Assembly: GCA_016930895.1 (NCBI GenBank)
Contig: JAFGFV010000575.1
Coordinates: 1-5,257, forward strand
Length of the DNA stretch: 5,257 nucleotides
Reading direction: 5' to 3'
From: Spirochaetales bacterium
GTDB taxonomy: Bacteria; Spirochaetota; Spirochaetia; SZUA-6; DRHE01
In this document: positions 1 through 5,257 of the stretch, piece by piece
How positions within the stretch are numbered: the stretch's first letter is position 1
Layout: each line of letters opens with the position of its first letter
Notes under the pieces: generated by a model
What the model saw: only the letters and a program-made list of their open reading frames with translations
Databases searched by the model: none
What the model was told of the DNA's origin: nothing
Program-made: the position numbers and the translations under genes

Positions 1-1118
1 CCGGGCCGGAAGCGGTAGCCCTTGTGCGCCAGGACCTTGCCGGGGGACGGGCTCATGGCCAGGGCCGGGGCCAGGCCCTGGAAGCTGCCCCCCAACAGGG
101 AAACCACTCCGCCCCCCTCCTCCAGGAAGCTCTCCAGCACCCCGGGGGCCAGGCCGGCATCCTCCCGCAACAGCAGGGCCGCCGCCGTGAACGGTCGCAG
201 GTCCCCGGGCACCAGCCCGGGGAGCTCCTCCCGCGGGATCACCTGGTAGGGCAGCTTGACCCGCTGGAGGAGCTCCTCCACGTACGGCAGGGCCCTGGCC
301 GCGGCGCCGTTTCCCGGGTCTGCGAGCACGGCCACCCGCTCTCGAGCAGGCGGCGGGAACAGGGCCTCCCGCAGGAACCCCGGCAGGTCGAGGAGCATCA
401 CGACCTTCCCGTTCTCCACCCGGTAGATGTACCGCGACAGGGCGAAGCCTCCCCTGGAGTTCGACACGATGACCGGGCTCTCGGCATAGCTTCGGTCGCT
501 GCGGCGCAGGGACAGGTACACCCGCAGGTCCCGATCGTACTGGAGGAAACGGTAGAAGAAGCGCGCGGCCTGGAGGCTCTGGGGCCCGCCGCTTTCGACC
601 ATGGCGGGGTCCTTGCGGGCAAAGCTCAGGACCGAGGCGTCCTGGGTCCAGTCCCCGAAGTACAGGATCCCGAGGCGGGACAGCACCAGGTTGAGCCGGC
701 TCACCGCCACGTACTCTCCGCTCCCGCGCTTCTGATACGCCCCGAAGTTGTCGAAGACCAGGAGCTTGAGGCCCCGGTCCAGGCTCTCCTCCAGGAAGCG
801 CAGGTAGCCCTCCGGATCGGCCATGGACGGACCTCGGAACCAGCTGACCAGGGCGCGCACGTCCTCGAGGACCTCCTTGCCGGGCAGGCCCCGGTCCACG
901 TCCCAGTAGCGCACGCCCAGGCCCATGGCCCCCAAGGGCTGGGACAGGTAGAAGAACGCCTCGTTCTCCCGCTCGCTCTGCCCCTCGCTGGACTTGTACA
1001 GGGCGAGCACGGTCTTGCCGTAGGCCGCCGGCTCCGGTGCGGCGGCGACCGACCGCCCGGCGGCCAGCAGCACGAGCATGGCGACGAGCGCGACGGCGTG
1101 AGCACTCCGTGGTTTCAT
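1..1118 (-). CDS. Exported protein, possibly DUF2194-like, polysaccharide-associated (3' end beyond the window)
   Basis: An open frame starts with ATG at 1118 and runs leftward through 372 codons to the edge without a stop, so the C-terminus is missing. The N-terminus is a typical Sec signal peptide: basic MKPR, a hydrophobic core at about residues 8-20, and likely cleavage after the Ala run at 25-27 (SVAAA/PEP). The mature part opens with a beta strand (KTVLALYKSSEG, 35-46) and reads as an alternating alpha/beta protein. A second strand-turn, RVAVLADPGNG (261-271), starts another Rossmann-like unit. FLEEGGGVVSLLGG (331-344) resembles the Gly-rich turn of glutamine-amidotransferase-like folds. 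No deacetylase or hydrolase catalytic motif is visible; if present it lies beyond the edge. The pattern resembles, from memory, DUF2194 proteins, some of which I associate with Pel-like polysaccharide loci. That name is tentative; exported alpha/beta protein is secure. It follows the porin gene by 26 bases, which suggests one operon and a periplasmic job on the same polymer. Confidence 0.85.
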   Translation of the reverse strand, partial: MKPRSAHAVALVAMLVLLAAGRSVAAAPEPAAYGKTVLALYKSSEGQSERENEAFFYLSQPLGAMGLGVRYWDVDRGLPGKEVLEDVRALVSWFRGPSMADPEGYLRFLEESLDRGLKLLVFDNFGAYQKRGSGEYVAVSRLNLVLSRLGILYFGDWTQDASVLSFARKDPAMVESGGPQSLQAARFFYRFLQYDRDLRVYLSLRRSDRSYAESPVIVSNSRGGFALSRYIYRVENGKVVMLLDLPGFLREALFPPPARERVAVLADPGNGAAARALPYVEELLQRVKLPYQVIPREELPGLVPGDLRPFTAAALLLREDAGLAPGVLESFLEEGGGVVSLLGGSFQGLAPALAMSPSPGKVLAHKGYRFRP

Positions 1119-1144
1119 CGGCGCAGCTCTCCTCTCGCCAGCCT
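1119..1144 (-). promoter_or_regulatory. Intercistronic gap with ribosome binding site for the downstream exported protein
   Basis: The 26 bases between the TAG of the porin gene and the ATG at 1118 contain, on the minus strand, a GAGGAG Shine-Dalgarno match (plus-strand 1129-1134) 10 bases before the start codon. This supports the chosen start. I see no hairpin with a T-run here, so no terminator separates the two genes and co-transcription is likely. Confidence 0.7.
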
Positions 1145-4100
1145 CTAGGGAGCCAGCAGCCGGGGCAGGGAGGTGGAGAATCCGAGGGTCACGTACAGGG
1201 ACCAGTAGTCCCACCCGGCGCCGGGGCCGCTGCCCCTCTGGTACTCATAGGTGCTGCTGAAGGAGCCCCGCAGGTAGTAGTGCGCCTCCCCGCGACTGAA
1301 GCCCAGCTCGCCCTGCCCCTCGACCTGCACCTTGCGCCCCGGGTTGTCCGTCAGCAGCCCCTCCTGGTACGCCCCGGCGGAGGCCCGCAGGGCGATGTTG
1401 GCGGCGCTGCTCTCACCGACCCCGAACCAGGTCGAGGCGCTCAACCCGCCGGTGGCCAGCAGCACCCCGCGGGGGGCGTAGTAGTCGACCGGCACCTCGC
1501 GGGTGGAGCCCTCGAACACGAAATTGCCCACCAGCGACAGGTCCACCGTGGGCTCCTGGAGGCGCAGCAGCCCCACAGTCAGCTCCTCCGCCACGGAGTA
1601 CAGCAGGTTGCCGCTTCCGGCGGCCTCGGGGACCGCCTCGAGGGAGGCGTAGGTCCGCGCGGAGCTGTGCCGGAAGGGGTAGACCGGGATGAACCCCAGC
1701 GAGGCGCTCAGGTCCAGCTGCCCGAAGTGGCTGAACAGGCGCGGCAAGCCGAGGCCGGGAGCCAGGGTATCCTCCTGGCGCCGCCAGCGGTAGCCGCCGA
1801 CCAGGTACAGGTAGCGCCCCAGCGAGGCGGCCAGGTCCAGCCCCGCCAGCGGCTCGACCGAGGCCGCCGGCCAGACACCGGTGCCCCCCGCCAGGTCCGT
1901 GACGACCTGCCCCCCCGCCACGGGGGCCAGCTCGAGGCGCCCCCCGGCCAGGGAGAAGGGCAGACTGAGGGCGGCGGTCTGCACGAAGTAGCTGGCCGGG
2001 CTCCTCGGGCCGCCGAAGCTGCGCCGCTGGTCCCCTTCGTACGAAAGCCGGACCCCCACCCGGCTGTTCAGCGGATGGGAAAACGAGGCCTCTGCGTGGT
2101 TGTTGAGCTCCGAGGTGTCCATCAGCGTCCAGGCCGCGAACTCGAGGCTGTCGGCGTGCTCCCGGGCCAGGCGGTTGTACTGGGCCGTGACGTCCTCATA
2201 GGCCGGGTCCGTGAAGTACACCTTCTGGTAGTTGCGCATGGCCTGGCTCCAGTCGCCCTTCCACTCGTACACCTTGCCCAGGCGGTACACGGCATCGATG
2301 TTCCACGGGTCCACGGACAGGACCTGCCGGAACTGCCGGATGGCGGCCTGGTAGTCCTCCTCCCGGAGGTAGTACCCCCCGAGCTCGTTGCGGATCAGGT
2401 AGGTGTTCTCCTCGAAGCGGTACATGGCCCGGAGCATGCGCTGCCCGTAGATCCCCTCGAGGGTCCGCCGGTCGGCCTGCAGGCGCCCCGCCGCTTCGTC
2501 CACGGCGGCGGCGAGCTCCTCGAGCCGCTCCAGCGCTCCCTCCACCCGCGCCTGGGGGTCCCCTCCCACGGGTCGCGGCCCAGCCGCATCCCCCGGAGCC
2601 TCCTCGGCAGACAGGCCGGGGGACAGGCCCGCGAGCGCCTGGACATCCTGCCCCAGCTCCACGAGCCCGTCCCAGTGCTCGGGGCGGTGATCGGCGCTCG
2701 GCCCGGCGGCCCGCCCGTCGGCAATCGCCAGGGCCTCCTCGACCCGGCCCTGCCACAGGAGGCTCTGCAAGAGGGCGACCCCGAACTCCGCCGGCACCGC
2801 CTCCTCCTGCCCGGCGCCCCGGAACAGGGCTTCCGCCTCCCCGAGCCTGCCCTCGCTCAGGGCGATGCGCCCCAGCACGTACCGGGCCAGCACGCTGTCC
2901 AGGGCGGCGAACTCGCCGAGAAAGTCCCTGCGCTCCCACTGCCAGCGAATCGGCTCCACGACCCGGGCGAAACTCTCGGAGATCTCCGCTTCCGCCGCCT
3001 CGATGGCGGGCAGGAGCTCATGGTCCCGCTCGCGGGAGGCCAGGAGCCTGCCGGCAAGCTCCACCAGGGCCTCGGCCCGGTCCAGGGCCAGCCCGAACGC
3101 GGCTTGCTCGCGCTGCAGGCGGAGCGCCGGGTCTTCCCCCTTGAAGCCCGGGGGCTCCTCGCCCCGCTCCCGGGCGGCCGCCACCCTGTCCAGGTAGGCC
3201 TGGTTGGCATCCTGCGCAGCGCTAAAGGCGGCCAGGGCCGCTTCCAGCCGGGTACGGACGGCCTTGAGACCCGCCGGGACCGCCTCCAGGAACCCCCGGT
3301 ACACGGCGGCCCTGTCCAGGAGGACCAGGAGCTGCAGAGACTCCTCGTCCATCCCGGTCACCTCCCGGAAGGCATGGTTGGCCAGGAGCTTGCGGTACTC
3401 TTCGATGGCCCGCCGCCGCTGTCCGTTCCAGAAATAGGTCTGGGCGAGCAGCTCCCGCAGGGCCAGGTTCTCCGGATCCAGGCGCATCTGCCTCTCGTAG
3501 CCGGCGATGACCTCGTCCCGCAGGGCCTGCTTCGTTCGGAAGATCTCCAGGTAGCTCTGCAGCCGCTCCGACGGCTGGAAGCTCTGCACCACGGCCTGCC
3601 GGATCTCCGCGGCCCCGGCTTCGTCGTTCTGCTCCACGTAGATCTGTTCGAGGAGCAGGTAGGGCTCCAAGCGCTCGGGATACTCCCGCAAGGCCGTCCG
3701 GAGCACCGGGATGCCCCGCTCGGGGTACCCGTTGACCGCGTACACCCGGGCCAGCTCGAGGCCCAGGCGGTAGTCCTTCTCGGCCAGGCCCTGGGCCCGC
3801 CGGAACTGCTCCTCGGCCTCCTCCGGGCGCCCGGACCACAGGAAGGTCAACCCCAGGTTCACGGTCAGGCCCAGGTCCCCCGGAAATCGCTCCAGGGCGC
3901 TGCGGAAGAAGGCCATCGAGTCGTCGTACTGGCCTATCCAGGCGGCCACCTTGCCCGCCTCGAGCCAGAGCTCCGGCCTGTCCGGCTCCAGCAGGAGGAG
4001 CTCCCGGTAGCTCTTGAGGCCCTCGGTCACGTCCCCCTTCCAGATCTGGACCTTGCCCAACAGGAGCCTGACCCGCGGGTCCTCGGGAGCGATGAGCTCG

Positions 4101-4894
4101 GCCCGCTTGAGGTAGCGCAGGGCGTTCAGGTAATCGCCCAGCAGGGCGTAGATCTCGACGATCTGCAGGTAGGCTTCCACCGAGCCGGGGTTGTCGCGAA
4201 TGGAGATCTCGTAGTCCTCCAGGGAGCGGAAGGGAAAGTCGATGCTCCGGTCCGCGAGACTGCCCGGGAAGGCCTCCGGGAGCGGCCCCTCCGCGACGGT
4301 CTGGACCCGGTCGCCCCGCAGCAGGAAGAAGGCGTCCAGGTAGAAATAGTAGCGGTTGTCGTGGCGCCGGCCCTGGGAGACGAGAAGCTCCAGGGTGTGT
4401 GCGCCCGCCTCGAGGGTGAGCTCGCCGACGCGGTTCCAGTAGTACGCCGGGGCATACTGCTCCACCACCGCGACGTCCTCGCGGTAGACCGTCCGCTCCT
4501 CCCCGCCGTCCAGGCGGTAGGAGAAGGGGGAGCTGTAGGAGGGGAACAGCTCGTCCTCGGGACCCGGCGGGGTGCCGCCGTACCACAGCTCGTAGGTGCC
4601 CGCCTGCTCCACGTAGAAGACGTACACGGCGGAGAAGGCGCGCCCTCCCTGCTGGCCGGTGTTCCGGGAGAGCTGCAGGGTGCGATCGCCCGAGCAGCCG
4701 AAGTTCAGGGTGGGCTCGGGGGCGAAGCTGGTCGACACGGCCTCCTCTCCCTCCACGAACACCAGCCCCGGGTTCTCCTCCGGGAATACCGGTGCGAGGC
4801 CGGTCCCTTCCTGGGCGACGACGGAACCGATCCCCAGGCAGAAGATCAGGATTGCAGGCAGCGCAGCGCGCCGCGTCAGCCGTGGCCGTATCAT
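1145..4894 (-). CDS. Outer-membrane TPR/beta-barrel protein with N-terminal carbohydrate-binding-like domain; PelB-like exopolysaccharide export porin candidate
   Basis: A complete 1249-residue protein. Domains seen: Sec signal peptide at 1-27 (RPRLTRR, hydrophobic core, probable cleavage VVA/QE); a beta-sandwich at about 43-196 with hallmarks of CBM6/35-type sugar-binding modules (FVEGEEAVS near the start, YELWYGG, SPFSYRLDGG, AGAHTLEL, YLDAFFLL); TPR-like repeats at about 223-510 (seven or so 34-residue units, such as 274-307 and 308-341); an Ala/Glu-rich helical stretch at 510-820 with two degenerate TPRs (665-732) and a Pro/Gly linker (about 755-780); two clear TPRs at 829-900; then about 15 amphipathic strands from about 930 to the end, read as an outer-membrane barrel. 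PelB, BcsC and PgaA share the TPR-then-barrel plan; PelB, about 1190 residues, is nearest in size. The inferred role is guiding a secreted polysaccharide through the periplasm and out of the cell. The N-terminal sugar-binding-like domain is not part of PelB as I know it. The ATG at 4894 is backed by a strong Shine-Dalgarno and an immediate signal peptide. Export porin is likely; Pel specifically is a guess. Confidence 0.9.
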   Translation of the reverse strand: MIRPRLTRRAALPAILIFCLGIGSVVAQEGTGLAPVFPEENPGLVFVEGEEAVSTSFAPEPTLNFGCSGDRTLQLSRNTGQQGGRAFSAVYVFYVEQAGTYELWYGGTPPGPEDELFPSYSSPFSYRLDGGEERTVYREDVAVVEQYAPAYYWNRVGELTLEAGAHTLELLVSQGRRHDNRYYFYLDAFFLLRGDRVQTVAEGPLPEAFPGSLADRSIDFPFRSLEDYEISIRDNPGSVEAYLQIVEIYALLGDYLNALRYLKRAELIAPEDPRVRLLLGKVQIWKGDVTEGLKSYRELLLLEPDRPELWLEAGKVAAWIGQYDDSMAFFRSALERFPGDLGLTVNLGLTFLWSGRPEEAEEQFRRAQGLAEKDYRLGLELARVYAVNGYPERGIPVLRTALREYPERLEPYLLLEQIYVEQNDEAGAAEIRQAVVQSFQPSERLQSYLEIFRTKQALRDEVIAGYERQMRLDPENLALRELLAQTYFWNGQRRRAIEEYRKLLANHAFREVTGMDEESLQLLVLLDRAAVYRGFLEAVPAGLKAVRTRLEAALAAFSAAQDANQAYLDRVAAARERGEEPPGFKGEDPALRLQREQAAFGLALDRAEALVELAGRLLASRERDHELLPAIEAAEAEISESFARVVEPIRWQWERRDFLGEFAALDSVLARYVLGRIALSEGRLGEAEALFRGAGQEEAVPAEFGVALLQSLLWQGRVEEALAIADGRAAGPSADHRPEHWDGLVELGQDVQALAGLSPGLSAEEAPGDAAGPRPVGGDPQARVEGALERLEELAAAVDEAAGRLQADRRTLEGIYGQRMLRAMYRFEENTYLIRNELGGYYLREEDYQAAIRQFRQVLSVDPWNIDAVYRLGKVYEWKGDWSQAMRNYQKVYFTDPAYEDVTAQYNRLAREHADSLEFAAWTLMDTSELNNHAEASFSHPLNSRVGVRLSYEGDQRRSFGGPRSPASYFVQTAALSLPFSLAGGRLELAPVAGGQVVTDLAGGTGVWPAASVEPLAGLDLAASLGRYLYLVGGYRWRRQEDTLAPGLGLPRLFSHFGQLDLSASLGFIPVYPFRHSSARTYASLEAVPEAAGSGNLLYSVAEELTVGLLRLQEPTVDLSLVGNFVFEGSTREVPVDYYAPRGVLLATGGLSASTWFGVGESSAANIALRASAGAYQEGLLTDNPGRKVQVEGQGELGFSRGEAHYYLRGSFSSTYEYQRGSGPGAGWDYWSLYVTLGFSTSLPRLLAP

Positions 4895-4898
4895 GGAG

Positions 4899-4905
4899 CC
4901 TCCTT
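4899..4905 (-). promoter_or_regulatory. Ribosome binding site of the TPR/beta-barrel gene
   Basis: On the minus strand this reads AAGGAGG, a near-perfect Shine-Dalgarno sequence, ending 4 bases before the ATG at 4894. It fixes the start of the 1249-residue protein and predicts efficient initiation. Confidence 0.8.
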
Positions 4906-4934
4906 GGGGTTGCCCTTCAAGTCCAGCTGTGCTG

Positions 4935-4963
4935 TTGAGCTTCGGGTCTAGCTATACTATAGT
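4935..4963 (+). promoter_or_regulatory. Sigma70-type promoter candidate for the divergent membrane protein gene
   Basis: TTGAGC (4935-4940; 4 of 6 to TTGACA) is followed after exactly 17 bases by TATAGT (4958-4963; 5 of 6 to TATAAT). Transcription would start near 4970, giving a leader of about 20 bases before the ATG at 4990. The hexamers lie in a short AT-rich patch that stands out in this GC-rich DNA and sits between two divergent genes. No experimental start is known. Confidence 0.55.
4952..4962. repeat. Perfect inverted repeat CTATA-C-TATAG at the divergent promoter
   Basis: Two 5-base arms (4952-4956 and 4958-4962) flank a single central C at 4957. The symmetry is what places a -10-like hexamer on each strand. 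It could be only the result of two face-to-face -10 boxes, or also a small operator; the arms are too short to decide. Confidence 0.5.
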
Positions 4964-4984
4964 ACGTCGACGCCTGGTTCACAG
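4956..4984 (-). promoter_or_regulatory. Possible leftward promoter for the TPR/beta-barrel operon
   Basis: On the minus strand, TATAGT (plus-strand 4956-4961) is a 5-of-6 match to a -10 box and overlaps the rightward -10. The best -35 at 17 bases is CTGTGA (plus-strand 4979-4984), only 3 of 6, so this promoter is weaker or needs an activator. It would start transcription near 4949 and leave a leader of about 55 bases before the ATG at 4894. The overlap means the two directions would compete for polymerase. Confidence 0.35.
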
Positions 4985-4989
4985 GACCC

Positions 4990-5257
4990 ATGAACACTGA
5001 AAGACCTACTAGACGTATCGGCGAGCTCCTGCTTTTCTCCACAGCCATCGGCGCCGTCAACGTCTTCTTCCGGGACAACCCGGGTTTCTTTCGGGGAAGC
5101 TTCAATCCCTACCTGCTCCTTGCCCTGATCAGCGCGGTCTATTACGGCAAGTACTACGGGTTGGCGAGCCTCCTGATCTCCGCCGCGGTCATAGCCTTCC
5201 CGCTCCCGGCGGTCCTGCAGCTGTTCGATCCGGGCACCTGGGGGCCGGCCTACTGGC
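4990..5257 (+). CDS. Membrane protein N-terminus, possibly PelD-like or another membrane sensor (3' end beyond the window)
   Basis: An open frame of 89 codons starts with ATG at 4990 and runs off the right edge. The in-frame stop TAG at 4960, with no GTG or TTG start between, makes 4990 the earliest possible start. The Shine-Dalgarno is weak (AGGA at 4983-4986, 3 bases away). The protein has a short basic tail (MNTERPTRR), a first hydrophobic helix at about 12-27, a short polar loop with NPGFFRG (30-36), and a long hydrophobic stretch at about 41-78 interrupted by YYGKYYG (51-57), enough for two membrane spans. A membrane bundle at the N-terminus preceding soluble sensor domains is the plan of PelD (four helices, GAF, degenerate GGDEF) and also of DUF4118-type sensors; the soluble part is not in the window. 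The first nine codons are AT-richer than the rest (ACT, AGA, CCT, AGA), a common feature of initiation regions. Membrane protein is secure; PelD-like rests mainly on its neighbour. Confidence 0.8.
   Translation, partial: MNTERPTRRIGELLLFSTAIGAVNVFFRDNPGFFRGSFNPYLLLALISAVYYGKYYGLASLLISAAVIAFPLPAVLQLFDPGTWGPAYW

Noticed and set aside
24..1148. A 374-codon plus-strand open frame at the left end
   Set aside because: It is antisense to the exported-protein frame starting at 1118, which has a ribosome binding site and signal peptide; the plus-strand product is low-complexity and His/Gln/Pro-rich.
1912..1926. CCCCCG/CGGGGG inverted repeat with a 3-base loop, a possible hairpin
   Set aside because: It lies inside the barrel coding region, encodes part of PVAGGQ, and has no T-run; chance in GC-rich DNA is enough.
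4826..4852. Lipoprotein signal (Cys at residue 19 of the large protein)
   Set aside because: The residues before Cys are L-I-F; Phe at -1 does not fit the lipobox, and a good signal peptidase I site (VVA/QE) follows.
4924..4934. CAGC-TGT-GCTG small hairpin in the intergenic gap
   Set aside because: A 4-base stem with a 3-base loop is too short to support a terminator or operator and lies next to the proposed -35.
1037..4951. A 1304-codon plus-strand open frame antisense to the TPR/barrel gene
   Set aside because: It is the mirror of a GC-rich gene: strong G/C at third codon positions removes stops on the opposite strand. Its translation is rich in Gly, Gln, Val, Pro and Leu with no recognisable domain, and its 5' part overlaps the signal-peptide end of the second minus-strand gene. 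The minus-strand frame has a Shine-Dalgarno, signal peptide and TPRs.

Overview
This is a GC-rich window (roughly two-thirds G+C; most codons end in G or C). It comes from a bacterium with an outer membrane: the largest gene encodes an exported protein that ends in what looks like an outer-membrane beta-barrel. I cannot assign a phylum. High-GC deltaproteobacterial-type lineages or spirochaetes would fit, but nothing in the window decides it.

Layout. Two genes are on the minus strand and read right to left: a 1249-residue exported protein with a carbohydrate-binding-like domain, TPR repeats and a beta-barrel (4894 to 1145), then a second exported protein (start at 1118) that runs off the left edge. 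Only 26 bases separate them, and the second has its own good ribosome binding site, so they probably form one operon. A plus-strand gene for a membrane protein starts at 4990 and runs off the right edge. The 95-base gap between the divergent starts (4895-4989) contains the window's only clear AT-rich patch, with overlapping -10-like hexamers on both strands. The window is otherwise coding throughout.

How the genes may work together. The large protein has the layout of exopolysaccharide export porins such as PelB, BcsC and PgaA: signal peptide, periplasmic TPR superhelix, C-terminal barrel. It is closest in size and plan to PelB. The second protein resembles, from memory of the family pattern, the DUF2194 proteins that I associate with Pel-like loci. 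The divergent gene starts with a short basic tail and hydrophobic helices, which would fit a PelD-like or other membrane sensor. My working proposal is part of a Pel-like exopolysaccharide export and regulation locus in which the export porin carries an extra N-terminal sugar-binding-like domain. No glycosyltransferase (PelF), flippase (PelG) or c-di-GMP-binding motif is visible inside the window, so the system assignment is inference.
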